Assembly: GCA_005888595.1 (NCBI GenBank) | Contig: VBAL01000091.1 | Span: 1-35,843, forward strand | Length of the DNA stretch: 35,843 bases | DNA from: Candidatus Segetimicrobium genomatis | GTDB lineage: Bacteria; Sysuimicrobiota; Sysuimicrobiia; Sysuimicrobiales; Kaftiobacteriaceae | Direction: 5' to 3' | Part shown: positions 18,238 to 26,255 of the stretch, piece by piece | How positions within the stretch are numbered: the stretch's first letter is position 1 | Layout of the letters: each line of letters opens with the position of its first letter | Program-made: the position numbers and the translations under genes | The notes under the pieces: generated by a model | Databases searched by the model: none | What the model was told of the DNA's origin: nothing | What the model saw: only the letters and a program-made list of their open reading frames with translations

Positions 18238-18940
18238 GTTGCTCTATTTGCACGACAGTTATTTGCGGGAGTTTGATGCGACTGTCCAGGCGCACAGCGG
18301 CCAGGCTGTATCGTTGGACCGCACGGCGTTCTTCATTGGCGGCGGCGGCCAGCCCGCGGATGTGGGACTGCTGCGATGGGCCGGCGGCGAGTGCCGCGTG
18401 GTTGAGATGCGCAAAGACGCCGAGGGCGTGTGGCATGTCTTGGAAGGGGCGCCGCCCCCTGCCGGGACGCCCGTCCGCGGGATTGTGGAGTGGGAGCGGC
18501 GGTACGCCATCATGCGGCACCACTCCGCGCTGCATGTGCTCGTCGGCGTGGTCTACAAGCAGTTCAACGCGCTGGTGACCGGTGGGGCGATCCACCCGGA
18601 TCGCGCGCGGATGGATTTCTCGCTGGAGGACCTCGACAAGGTACGCGTGGCCGCGATCGAAGCCGAAGCCAACCGTGTCATTGCAGAGCGCCGGCGCATC
18701 CTGGTGCGTTTTGTGTCGCGCGAAGAATTTGAGCGGTCTGATCTCACCCGCCTGGCCAGGAATCTGCTGCCGCCGGAAATTCGGGAGGTCCGTGTGATCG
18801 AGATCGAAGGCTTCGATGCGCAGGCTGACGGTGGGACACACGTGCGCAGTACGACGGAGATCGGGCGGCTCCGGATTACGAAGACGGAGAACAAAGGGAA
18901 GATTAATCGGAGACTGGAGATCGCGCTCAGCGGGGAATGA
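18230..18940 (+). CDS. Alanyl-tRNA editing protein AlaX
   Basis: AlaX is a free-standing editing domain that hydrolyses mischarged Ser- or Gly-tRNA(Ala). The 236-residue protein is the AlaX-M type: an N-terminal beta-barrel (FFIGGGGQPADVG) and the editing core with zinc motif MRHHSALHVL (HxxxH) and the late motif FDAQADGGTHVRSTTEIG. The usual Cys of CGGTH is Asp here, which changes one zinc ligand; the two motif-1 histidines and the later His are kept. The ATG overlaps the preceding sORF. The gene is not near alaS. Confidence 0.88.
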   Translation: MTELLYLHDSYLREFDATVQAHSGQAVSLDRTAFFIGGGGQPADVGLLRWAGGECRVVEMRKDAEGVWHVLEGAPPPAGTPVRGIVEWERRYAIMRHHSALHVLVGVVYKQFNALVTGGAIHPDRARMDFSLEDLDKVRVAAIEAEANRVIAERRRILVRFVSREEFERSDLTRLARNLLPPEIREVRVIEIEGFDAQADGGTHVRSTTEIGRLRITKTENKGKINRRLEIALSGE

Positions 18941-19012
18941 GACAGGAGGAGGACTCCTTCGCGCGCGGCGCCAACCCATATCAGTGCGTTCCCCGGAGGA
19001 CTGAGATCTGTC

Positions 19013-19411
19013 ATGCAGTGGCGGTCTGCTGGCGACCTTTTCGACCGTTTGCGCCGCGTGGTCCGGGCGCTGGACTTGAACTACGTCGATGTGCGGCGGA
19101 TCCGGTGCGTCCGGGTGACGGGGTCGCGCGCCAATGCCCTGGCGCGCATCTGGGGGCTGCCGCCGGTATTTCAGGACGCCCTGCGCCTCCGACCCCATTA
19201 CGTGATTGAGTTCATGGTGCCGGCGTTCGACCGGCTCCCCCACGAAGAACAGGATCGCGTGATTATCCACGAACTCCTCCACATCCCCCGGACGTTCAGT
19301 GGCGGGATCCGGCCGGAACGCTCGCCCTCGATGAGCATCAACCGGCACACCGTAGAGCGGTACTATCGGCAGTACCTGGCCGCCATGCGACAAACGAAAC
19401 AACGGGAATAG
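19013..19411 (+). CDS. Predicted HExxH metallopeptidase (COG4900-like)
   Basis: The 132-residue protein has VIIHELLHIPRTFSGGIRPERSPSMSINRHTVERYYRQY, with HELLH as the zinc site and a conserved downstream C-terminal region typical of a small family of predicted metallopeptidases in archaea and bacteria. There is no signal peptide or membrane segment, so it is likely cytoplasmic. Its substrate is unknown. GGAGG lies about 12 bases before the ATG. The TAG stop is the first TAG of a GGGATTAG heptamer element, so the repeat supplies the stop. Confidence 0.7.
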   Translation: MQWRSAGDLFDRLRRVVRALDLNYVDVRRIRCVRVTGSRANALARIWGLPPVFQDALRLRPHYVIEFMVPAFDRLPHEEQDRVIIHELLHIPRTFSGGIRPERSPSMSINRHTVERYYRQYLAAMRQTKQRE

Positions 19412-19490
19412 GGATTAGGGAGTAGGGATTGGGAATGCCCTGCCCTCACCTGTTTGGCCTGCTAATCCCTAATCCCCAATCCCCAGTCCC
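19404..19490. repeat. Heptamer inverted-repeat element (GGGATTA unit)
   Basis: Left arm from 19404 (GGGAATAGGGATTAGGGAGT...) and right arm 19462-19490 (CTAATCCCTAATCCCCAATC...) are reverse complements at 24 of 29 positions. Units have a clear 7-nt period. It resembles cyanobacterial STRR heptamers in style. Confidence 0.85.
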
Positions 19491-19498
19491 GTAGTTTC

Positions 19499-20107
19499 GT
19501 GCCTACCCGTATTTATCTCATCCGGCACGGCGAATCCACTTGGAATGCGCAGCGTCGCTGGCAAGGCGTCGCGGACGCGCCGCTGTCCGACGCCGGACGG
19601 GCCGAGGCGACACTCCTGGCGGACGCGTTGCACACCGTGCCACTGCGGGCTGTGTATTGCAGCCCTCTGCGGCGGGCAGTAGACACGGCAGCTGTGGTCG
19701 CCGCCGTGCACCGGCTGGACGTGATACCGGTGGCGGATTTGCGCGAGATCGCGTTTGGCGTCTGGGAGAGCCTGCTCGCTACGGAGGTGGAGCAGCGGTT
19801 TGGGGCGCTGCTGAAGGAGTGGTGGGACCGGCCGGACCAGGTGCAGATCCCGGGGGCGGAGCCCCTGGAGGCCGCGCGCGCACGGGTCGCGGCCGCCATT
19901 CATGAGATCGTCGCCCGCCACGAAGACGGTCAGGTGGCCGTTGTTGCCCACGGCGGTGTGAACAAATTGCTCGTGCTGACGCTGCTGGACGCCCCGCTGT
20001 CCTCATACTGGCGGATGCGCCAGGACAATGCCTGCGTCAACATCGTCGAGTTTGACGGCGATCGCGGACGCGTGTTGGTACTGAACGATACGACGCACCT
20101 GAGATAG
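19499..20107 (+). CDS. Histidine phosphatase (phosphoglycerate mutase-like) family protein
   Basis: The 202-residue protein begins at GTG 19499, eight bases after a heptamer element. The catalytic histidine motif is YLIRHGESTWNAQRRWQG, supported by YCSPLRRAVDTA and by VAVVAHGGVNKLL near the end. These are the RHG and second-histidine motifs of the family. Members include GpmB, CobC and broad-specificity phosphatases, and the substrate is not clear here. It lies before the shikimate genes but has its own promoter-like separation from aroE. Confidence 0.85.
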   Translation: MPTRIYLIRHGESTWNAQRRWQGVADAPLSDAGRAEATLLADALHTVPLRAVYCSPLRRAVDTAAVVAAVHRLDVIPVADLREIAFGVWESLLATEVEQRFGALLKEWWDRPDQVQIPGAEPLEAARARVAAAIHEIVARHEDGQVAVVAHGGVNKLLVLTLLDAPLSSYWRMRQDNACVNIVEFDGDRGRVLVLNDTTHLR

Positions 20108-20169
20108 CGTCCCCGTTCCCCCGCGCCGCCCCGAGCGAAGCGTGGGGGTTCCCGTCATATCGCGTAAGT

Positions 20170-20175
20170 TATAAT
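20170..20175 (+). promoter_or_regulatory. -10 element of the aroE promoter (possible leaderless mRNA)
   Basis: TATAAT matches the consensus exactly and lies only eight bases before the aroE ATG at 20184. Transcription would start within a few bases of the start codon, giving a leaderless or near-leaderless mRNA. No good -35 is visible. Confidence 0.5.
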
Positions 20176-20183
20176 CTCAATCA

Positions 20184-21029
20184 ATGGTTGAGATCGACGC
20201 CCAGACAACCCTGGTCGGAATCATCGGCGATCCCGTGGCGCACTCGTTATCGCCGCGGATGCATAACGCTGCTTTCAACGCGCTGCAGATGAACTGGCGG
20301 TACGCTGCGTTTCGCGTGCCTGCGGCCGGGTTGAGCCAGGCGCTGCGTGGGATCGTGGGCCTGGGGATGGCCGGAGTCAACGTGACCATCCCCCACAAGG
20401 AATCCGCGGCAGGCGTGCTCGATGAACTGGATGACCTGGCGCGGCAGATTGGTGCCGTCAAGGGGATGCTCGATGCGTTGACGTCCGATGGAGGAATGCC
20501 GGCAGCGGGTCGTCGCTGCGTTGTGGTTGGGGCCGGTGGCGGCGGACGGGCCGCGGCGTTTGCGCTTGCGGCCGCGGGCGCCTCGCGGGTCACCGTGCTC
20601 AACCGTACCGAACGCAAGGCGCAGAGTCTCGCCGACGCGGTGCGCCGTGCCGCTCCAGGTTGCCGGGTCGAGCCGGCTCCACTCCTGGCGGAGGCGGTGG
20701 AGCGTGCTGTCGCAGATGCCGAGATCGTCGTTCATGCCACCGCGGCGACGATGTCCGCGGCGATGGGCGGCGGCGGCGGACGGGCCGACTGGCTGCAGGT
20801 CCTGGCCCGCCGCCTGCATCGGGGTATGGCCGTGCTCGACATGGTGTACACTCCGGCGTGGACGGAGTTGCTCGGCGCGGCGAAGGCGGCCGGGGCGACC
20901 GCAGTGAGCGGTCTCTCCATGCTCGTCTTCCAAGGAGCCCGCAGCTTCCAGCTGTGGACGGGACGCCAGGCGCCGCTGGATGTGATGCGGCGGGCCGTCG
21001 GACTAAACGAACTGCCGTTGAAGCGTTGA
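20184..21029 (+). CDS. aroE: Shikimate dehydrogenase, missing the catalytic-Asp segment
   Basis: AroE reduces 3-dehydroshikimate to shikimate with NADPH. The 281-residue product has HSLSPRMHNAAF (substrate serines), NVTIPHKESA (catalytic Lys), the nucleotide loop GAGGGGRAAAFAL, and SGLSMLVFQGARSFQLWTG. Between IGAV and the nucleotide fold the normal NTxxxxDGxxxGxNTDxxG stretch is absent: the text reads IGAVKGMLDALTSDGGMP. That removes the equivalents of E. coli Asn86 and Asp102, roughly 17-20 residues, in frame. Either the enzyme is inactive or the assembly has lost about 50-60 bases. The stop codon is formed by the first unit of a GTTGAAGC repeat. Confidence 0.87.
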   Translation: MVEIDAQTTLVGIIGDPVAHSLSPRMHNAAFNALQMNWRYAAFRVPAAGLSQALRGIVGLGMAGVNVTIPHKESAAGVLDELDDLARQIGAVKGMLDALTSDGGMPAAGRRCVVVGAGGGGRAAAFALAAAGASRVTVLNRTERKAQSLADAVRRAAPGCRVEPAPLLAEAVERAVADAEIVVHATAATMSAAMGGGGGRADWLQVLARRLHRGMAVLDMVYTPAWTELLGAAKAAGATAVSGLSMLVFQGARSFQLWTGRQAPLDVMRRAVGLNELPLKR

Positions 21030-21164
21030 AACGTTGGGACGTTGAAACGAAGTATGGTTGAAACGTTGAAGCGTTGGAGCGTTGAACCGAACATGCCGAA
21101 TCGTCGTGATCCTAGGTTTCCATGGCTTTCACGTTTCAACGTTTCAACGTTTCAACGTTCCAAC
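21017..21164. repeat. Octamer inverted-repeat element (GTTGAAAC unit), aroE-aroC
   Basis: Left arm from 21017 to about 21089 is at least eight copies of GTTGAAAC-like units. Right arm 21117-21164 has GTTTCAAC copies. The period is 8. The left arm supplies the aroE stop. Confidence 0.85.
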
Positions 21165-21187
21165 ATCTGGGTGGAGCGATCGGCGTT

Positions 21188-22309
21188 ATGCTGCGCTTTC
21201 TAACGGCCGGGGAATCTCACGGGAAGGCGTTGACCGCTGTCGTGGAGGGACTGCCGGCCGGGCTTGGGGTGAGCGAGGACGCCGTCAACGCGCAGATGAT
21301 CCGCCGCCAGCTTGGCTACGGCCGGAGCGTGCGGATGAAGCTGGAAGCAGACCACGTAGAGCTCGTGTCAGGCGTCATGGGCGGGCAGACCATCGGGGGA
21401 CCCGTCGCGCTGCGCATTGAGAACCGCGATGCCAGAGCTGATGAGCCGCCCCTCACTCGACCGCGGCCCGGGCATGCCGATCTCGTCGGCACCATGAAGT
21501 TTGGTTTTGACGATGCCCGGCGCGCCCTGGAACGCGCCAGCGCCCGGGAGACCGCGGCCCGGGTGGCGGTCGGCGCCCTCTGCCGGACCCTGTTGAACGA
21601 GTTCGGCATACAGGTGTGTAGCCACGTCGTGGAGATCGGCGGCGTCGCGATCCGCACACGGCCGGAGCGCTGGGAGGACATTCCATCGCTCGCGGAGGCC
21701 TCCGAGCTCCGATGTGTCGATGCCGGCGCGGAAGGGGAGATGCGGGCGGCGATCGATGATGCGCGCCAACGTGGCGACACCCTGGGCGGCGTGTTCGAGG
21801 TCATCGCCCTGGGCGTCCCGCCGGGGTTGGGGAGCTATGTGCACTGGGACCGGAAGCTGGACGGGCGCCTGGCCCAGGCGGTGATGTCCATCCACGCCGT
21901 CAAGGGGGTCGAAGTCGGCCCAGGATTCGAGATGGCACGCACGCCGGGCTCGCGCGCCCATGACGAGATCTTCTGGACCCGCGGGCGCGGCTTTTTCCGA
22001 GAGACCAACCGCGCCGGGGGAACCGAGGGCGGGGTCACCACCGGGGCGCCGGTGGTAGTGCGGGGAGCGATGAAGCCGCTGTCTACGCTGATGTCTCCGC
22101 TGCGATCTGTCGACATTAAGACCAAGGAAGCGATCACCGGCGCGGTCGTCCGCAGCGACGTCTGTGCGGTACCGGCCGCCGGCGTCGTGGCAGAGTCCAT
22201 GGTGTGTTTCGTGCTGGCCGACGCCTTGTTGGAGAAGTTTGGGAGTGACAGTCTTTCCGATATCAAGATGGCATACGAGGCGTATCTACGGCGGATCAAG
22301 GAGATGTGA
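21188..22309 (+). CDS. aroC: Chorismate synthase
   Basis: AroC converts EPSP to chorismate using reduced FMN. From ATG 21188 it is 373 residues and begins MLRFLTAGESHGKALTAVVEG. Family motifs are RIENRD, TRPRPGHADL, ERASARETAARVAVGAL, and SGxxxxIAAxG-like DTLGGVFEVIALGVPPGLG plus GVTTGAPVVVRGAMKP. Between RIENRD and TRPRPGHADL there are only eight residues (ARADEPPL), where Gram-positive-type enzymes carry about 25 including a conserved Trp. This could be a lineage trait or an in-frame loss. The track ORF starts 22 codons earlier in repeat sequence; I reject that start. Confidence 0.94.
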   Translation: MLRFLTAGESHGKALTAVVEGLPAGLGVSEDAVNAQMIRRQLGYGRSVRMKLEADHVELVSGVMGGQTIGGPVALRIENRDARADEPPLTRPRPGHADLVGTMKFGFDDARRALERASARETAARVAVGALCRTLLNEFGIQVCSHVVEIGGVAIRTRPERWEDIPSLAEASELRCVDAGAEGEMRAAIDDARQRGDTLGGVFEVIALGVPPGLGSYVHWDRKLDGRLAQAVMSIHAVKGVEVGPGFEMARTPGSRAHDEIFWTRGRGFFRETNRAGGTEGGVTTGAPVVVRGAMKPLSTLMSPLRSVDIKTKEAITGAVVRSDVCAVPAAGVVAESMVCFVLADALLEKFGSDSLSDIKMAYEAYLRRIKEM

Positions 22310-22312
22310 CCT

Positions 22313-22419
22313 GACGTTGAAACGTTGGAACGTTGAACCGTTGAAACGTCAATGGCGACGGATGGCCGCTCGACACACGAGTCTTCGTTTCAACGCTCCA
22401 ACGCTCCAACGCTTCAACA
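22313..22419. repeat. Octamer inverted-repeat element (GTTGAAAC unit), aroC-aroK
   Basis: Left arm 22313-22350 and right arm 22386-22419 contain GTTGAAAC and GCTTCAAC/GCTCCAAC units around a 35-nt loop. The unit matches the aroE-aroC element 1.2 kb away, so this pair shares a family. Confidence 0.85.
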
Positions 22420-22444
22420 ACCGTGCCGGGAGAGCTGGCCGAGT

Positions 22445-24052
22445 ATGCGCAACGTCGTCCTGATTGGTTTCATGGGTACCGGGAAGAGCGAAGTCGGTCA
22501 ATTGTTGGCGCGCCGGCTGGGATGGACGTTCATCGACACCGACCGCCGCATCGAAACCCGCCAGCGGGCCACCGTGGCCCAGATTTTTGCACGCCACGGC
22601 GAGGAGTATTTCCGCAGGGCGGAAGCGGGCGTGGTGGCGGAGGTGGCGTCGCGACGCGACGCAGTGGTCGCCACCGGCGGCGGCGTGGTGCTGCGGCCGG
22701 AGAACATGATGCACCTCCGCCGTCAAGGGTTGATCGTGTCCCTGACCGCGCCGGTGGACATCCTGGTCCAGCGGCTGGGCGAGGCAAAAACCCGTCCCCT
22801 GCTCCGTGGCAACGTCCGTGAGAGCGTCGTCCGGCTTCTCGATCAGCGCCGGCCTCTCTACCGCGATGCCGACCTGCTTGTGGATGTGTCCGACGCGACG
22901 CCGGAGCGTGTCGTCGAGGCGATCATGGCCCTTCTGCGCACGCGTGAGCGGACCACGATCTCCGTGCGACTGGCTGACCGGACGTACCCGATTCACGTCG
23001 GCGAAGGGATCCTGCCGCTGCTGCCTGCCGATCTCCGTGAAATAGAGGCGGGTACGAAGGTCGCGGTGGTTTCGCACCACGCCCTGTTGCGGGGCCCCGG
23101 GGCAAAGCTGCTGGCCGCGCTCCGGGCCGGGGGGTACGAGGGGTTCCCGATCGCAGTGCCGGCCGGCGAGGCCAGCAAAAGTCTGACCGCCGCCGCGCAC
23201 CTGTATACGCGGCTGGCACGGTTCCGCCTCGACCGCTATAGCCCGCTGATCGCCCTGGGGGGTGGGGTCATCGGAGACCTTGCCGGATTTGTCGCGGCCA
23301 CGTACATGCGCGGGATTCAGTTGATCCATGTGCCCACAACGCTGTTGGCGATGGTGGACAGCAGCATTGGCGGCAAGACCGGTGTGAACCACGCCCGGGT
23401 GAAGAACCTGGTCGGCGCATTTTACCAACCCGCGCTCACCGTGGCTGACGTGCGCATGCTCGCCACGCTGCCCGAGCGCGAACTGCGCAGCGGTCTAGCG
23501 GAGGTGATCAAGACTGCCGTAATTGGGGACGCGGTGTTGTTCGAGTTCCTGGAACAGCACCTGCCCGCCGTGCTCCGGCGCGAGACGGCGGCGCTGGTCG
23601 AAGTCATCTCCCGCTGCGCCGGGTTCAAGGCCCGGGTGGTGGAGGTCGACGAGCGCGAGCGATCGGAGCGCCGCATCCTCAATTATGGGCACACCATCGG
23701 CCACGCCGTGGAGGCCGCCGCGGGATTCCGGCGCCTGACCCATGGAGAGGCCATCGCCATCGGGATGGCGCTAGAAGCCCGTGTGGCGCAGCGCCTGGGG
23801 GTCGCCGATGCTAAGATGGTAGACCGTCAGAACACGCTCCTGACTCGAGCGGGACTGCCGACCAAACTGGGCGCCGTGAACCGCCGAGCGGTGTGGCGGG
23901 CGATGGCCCTGGACAAGAAGATCCGCGACGGGGTGCTGCGCTGCCCGCTGCCGGTAGGCATCGGTGAAGTTGTGCGCGAACAGGAAGTGCCGGATACGCT
24001 GCTGCGGGAGGTGCTGGCCGGTGGCCAGAATTCTCGTCGTCTACGGGCCTAA
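22445..24052 (+). CDS. aroKB: Shikimate kinase / 3-dehydroquinate synthase fusion
   Basis: The 535-residue protein joins two shikimate enzymes. Residues 1 to about 170 are shikimate kinase: GFMGTGKSEVGQLLARRLGW (Walker A), FIDTDRRIE, FRRAEAGVV and VATGGGVVLR. Residues about 175-535 are 3-dehydroquinate synthase: ALGGGVIGDLAGFVAATYMRGIQ, HVPTTLLAMVDSSIGGKTGVN, LNYGHTIGHAVEAA and HGEAIAIGM. The order of the fusion (kinase first, synthase second) is known in other bacteria. Start ATG 22445 is chosen because it begins MRNVVLIGFMGTGKS; the longer track ORF reads repeat. The stop lies 32 bp inside aroQ. Confidence 0.95.
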   Translation: MRNVVLIGFMGTGKSEVGQLLARRLGWTFIDTDRRIETRQRATVAQIFARHGEEYFRRAEAGVVAEVASRRDAVVATGGGVVLRPENMMHLRRQGLIVSLTAPVDILVQRLGEAKTRPLLRGNVRESVVRLLDQRRPLYRDADLLVDVSDATPERVVEAIMALLRTRERTTISVRLADRTYPIHVGEGILPLLPADLREIEAGTKVAVVSHHALLRGPGAKLLAALRAGGYEGFPIAVPAGEASKSLTAAAHLYTRLARFRLDRYSPLIALGGGVIGDLAGFVAATYMRGIQLIHVPTTLLAMVDSSIGGKTGVNHARVKNLVGAFYQPALTVADVRMLATLPERELRSGLAEVIKTAVIGDAVLFEFLEQHLPAVLRRETAALVEVISRCAGFKARVVEVDERERSERRILNYGHTIGHAVEAAAGFRRLTHGEAIAIGMALEARVAQRLGVADAKMVDRQNTLLTRAGLPTKLGAVNRRAVWRAMALDKKIRDGVLRCPLPVGIGEVVREQEVPDTLLREVLAGGQNSRRLRA

Positions 24053-24488
24053 CCTCAACCTGCTGGGGGAGCGCGAACCCCACATCTATGGCCGTGAGTC
24101 GATGCAGCAGATCAACGCGAAACTGGCCGAGTTCGCCCGGCGCGAGGACGCCGGCGTGGAGTTCTTCCAGTCCAACAGCGAAGGCGCCATCATTGACCGC
24201 CTGCACGCGGCGCGCCAGACCAGTGACGCAGTGGTGATCAACGCGGGCGCCCTGTCCCATTACAGTTATGCGCTGCGCGATGCGATCGCTGCGATTCAGA
24301 TTCCTGTGATCGAAGTGCACATGACGAATGTCGTGGCCCGGGGTGAGTTCCGGACGTCGCTGGTGCTCGCGCCGGCGTGCCGGGGCGTGATCTACGGCTT
24401 TGGGGCAAACAGCTTCCTGCTCGGCCTTCGCGCCGCGATCGACCTGGTGAGTGACGGGGCCCGAACCCCGAAGCCCGAGGCCCGGTAG
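24021..24488 (+). CDS. aroQ: 3-Dehydroquinate dehydratase, type II
   Basis: This 155-residue protein dehydrates 3-dehydroquinate to 3-dehydroshikimate. It has VVYGPNLNLLGEREPHIYGRES (active-site Tyr region), FFQSNSEGAIIDRLHAAR, INAGALSHYSYALRDAI (catalytic His) and PVIEVHMTNVVARGEFR. The GTG start at 24021 has GGGAGG nine bases upstream and overlaps aroKB by 32 bases. The earlier start in the track ORF would run over aroB and lacks family similarity. The C-terminal tail ARTPKPEAR is poorly conserved. Confidence 0.93.
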   Translation: MARILVVYGPNLNLLGEREPHIYGRESMQQINAKLAEFARREDAGVEFFQSNSEGAIIDRLHAARQTSDAVVINAGALSHYSYALRDAIAAIQIPVIEVHMTNVVARGEFRTSLVLAPACRGVIYGFGANSFLLGLRAAIDLVSDGARTPKPEAR

Positions 24489-24490
24489 TC

Positions 24491-24859
24491 ATGCATATCC
24501 GAGGGATCCGCGGGGCGACGACGGTCGAGGAGAACTCCGAGCCCGCTGTACTGGAAGCCACGCGTGAGCTCCTCGGGCGACTGGCGCAGGACAACAACGT
24601 CGAGCCCGACGAGATTGCCGCGATCATGTTCACCTGCACCCCCGACCTCACCGCCGCGTTTCCCGCTGAGGCGGCGCGCCAGCTGCAGTGGACACACGTC
24701 CCGCTGATGTCCGCCACGGAGATCGGTGTGCCCGACAGCGTGCCGATGTGCATCCGCGTGCTGATCCTGTGGAACACGGCGCGGTCACAGGAGGAGATCG
24801 TACACGTGTACCTGCGGCGTGCCACTGCGTTGCGGCCGGACCTCCGCGCGCGCCGCTAG
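24491..24859 (+). CDS. aroH: Chorismate mutase, AroH class
   Basis: AroH rearranges chorismate to prephenate for Phe and Tyr. The 122-residue trimeric-type mutase starts MHIRGIRGATTVEENS (catalytic Arg in RGIRGATT) and has LMSATEIGVPDSVPMCIRVLILWNT (Arg in CIRV) and IVHVYLRRATALRPDL (Tyr of HVYL). The B. subtilis Cys75 position is Ser here. It starts two bases after the aroQ stop and ends eight bases before aroA, so the four genes are probably one transcript. Confidence 0.94.
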   Translation: MHIRGIRGATTVEENSEPAVLEATRELLGRLAQDNNVEPDEIAAIMFTCTPDLTAAFPAEAARQLQWTHVPLMSATEIGVPDSVPMCIRVLILWNTARSQEEIVHVYLRRATALRPDLRARR

Positions 24860-24867
24860 GCGATTCG

Positions 24868-26142
24868 ATGGACATCACGATCTCGCCCGTCCGCAACATT
24901 CAGGGCCGCCTCCACGTCCCGGGTGATAAGTCGATCTCGCACCGTGCGGCGCTGATCGGTGCGCTCGCCCGCGGCGATACTCTCATCGATAACTTCTTGC
25001 GCGCCGAAGACTGCCTGAGCACGCTGAGCTGCCTGCGGGCGCTGGGCGTGGCGATTGAGGACGACGGCAGCCGCGTCATCGTCCACGGGGTGGGACCACA
25101 TTGGCGCGCCCCGGCCTCCCCGCTGGACGCGGGGAACTCGGGGACTACGATGCGGCTGCTGGCGGGGATCCTGGCCGGGCAGCCCTTTGAGGCCGAACTG
25201 ACCGGCGACGCATCGCTGCGGAACCGGCCGATGGATCGCATCGTGGAACCACTGTCGCAGATGGGCGCGCGGATTGCCGCCCTGGGCGACGGGCGCTTCC
25301 CGCCGCTGCGGATCACGGGCGGGCCGTTGCGAGGGATTTCGTATACGTTGCCGGTGGCCAGCGCGCAGGTGAAATCCGCCGTGCTGCTGGCCGGACTGTT
25401 TGCCCGTGGAGAGACGACCGTGGTCGAGCCCACCCTCACGCGGGATCACACGGAGCGCATGCTGGCCTGGTTCGGTGCCCAGGTCCACCGGCAGCCGGGG
25501 AGAGTTTCGGTCACGCCCGGCGGGTTGCGCGGCCGCGAGCTCGCCGTGCCGGGCGACATCTCGTCCGCCGCGTTTGTCCTCACCGCCGTCGCCGCACGGC
25601 CGGGTTCGGAGGTCATCGTGGAAGGCGTCGGCCTGAATCCAACCCGGACCGGAGTGCTGGACGTCCTGCGCGCCATGGGCGCCGATGTTGCGGTTCTCAA
25701 CCCCACCGTCCGTTGTGGGGAACCGGTCGCTGATGTGGTGGTCCGCGGTCGGTCGTTGCGTGGAGTGCGGATCGCCGGCGAGATGATTCCGCGTGTGATC
25801 GATGAGCTGCCGGTGCTGTGCATGGCCGCGGCGCTGGCTGGCGGCGACACGGTGATCGCCGACGCCAGTGAGTTGCGCGTCAAGGAATCAGACCGCATCG
25901 GTGTGATGGCTCGAGGGCTGCGGGCCCTCGGCGTCCAGGTGGTTGAACGGCCGGACGGGATGATCATCACCGGGGGACGGCTGCGCGGTGGCCGCGTGGC
26001 CAGCACCGGTGACCATCGTATCGCGATGGCATTCGCCGTGGCCGGACTGCTGGCTGACGGACCGGTGACGGTGGAAGGGGCAGAGTCTTTAGCGATCTCG
26101 TTTCCGGAGTTCGAGAGGGTTCTTCAGGAGGTTGGGCATTAG
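24868..26142 (+). CDS. aroA: 5-Enolpyruvylshikimate-3-phosphate synthase
   Basis: AroA joins shikimate 3-phosphate and PEP; it is the target of glyphosate. The 424-residue product has VPGDKSISHRAALIGALA (catalytic Lys), LDAGNSGTTMRLLAGIL, VIDELPVL, ELRVKESDRIGVM and STGDHRIAMAFAV, with the terminal SFPEFERVL. GNSGTTMRLL in place of GNAGTAMRPL is the form seen in Bacillus-like enzymes, which are often less glyphosate sensitive; tolerance here is inference. The start at ATG 24868 follows aroH by eight bases, and the longer track ORF reads through aroH in another frame. Confidence 0.95.
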   Translation: MDITISPVRNIQGRLHVPGDKSISHRAALIGALARGDTLIDNFLRAEDCLSTLSCLRALGVAIEDDGSRVIVHGVGPHWRAPASPLDAGNSGTTMRLLAGILAGQPFEAELTGDASLRNRPMDRIVEPLSQMGARIAALGDGRFPPLRITGGPLRGISYTLPVASAQVKSAVLLAGLFARGETTVVEPTLTRDHTERMLAWFGAQVHRQPGRVSVTPGGLRGRELAVPGDISSAAFVLTAVAARPGSEVIVEGVGLNPTRTGVLDVLRAMGADVAVLNPTVRCGEPVADVVVRGRSLRGVRIAGEMIPRVIDELPVLCMAAALAGGDTVIADASELRVKESDRIGVMARGLRALGVQVVERPDGMIITGGRLRGGRVASTGDHRIAMAFAVAGLLADGPVTVEGAESLAISFPEFERVLQEVGH

Positions 26143-26150
26143 GCGAAAGG

Positions 26151-26238
26151 CGTGATTTGTGATTCGGAACGACAATGTTTCGCGCCAACTCGTGAGCTTC
26201 ATTTGTGCGCAGTTGCGAGTCACGAATCACGAATCACG
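26151..26238. repeat. Heptamer inverted-repeat element (CACGAAT unit)
   Basis: Left arm 26151-26166 (CGTGATTTGTGATTCG) and right arm 26223-26238 (CGAATCACGAATCACG) match at 15 of 16 positions, with a 56-nt loop. The unit is shared with the single-arm run at 12634. Confidence 0.75.
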
Positions 26239-26255
26239 CGCGTGGGAATGTGAGG

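Noticed and set aside
17915-19402. 495-aa minus-strand ORF over the Nudix, alaX and metallopeptidase genes
   Set aside because: It is a shadow of three convincing plus-strand genes with overlapping starts and stops.
21122-21187. N-terminal extension of chorismate synthase (MAFTFQRFNVSTFQH...)
   Set aside because: It is translated GTTTCAAC repeat; the protein family starts at MLRFLTAGESHG.
22352-22444. N-terminal extension of the AroKB ORF
   Set aside because: It runs over the GCTCCAAC repeat arm and lacks similarity; MRNVVLIGFMGTGKS is the natural start.
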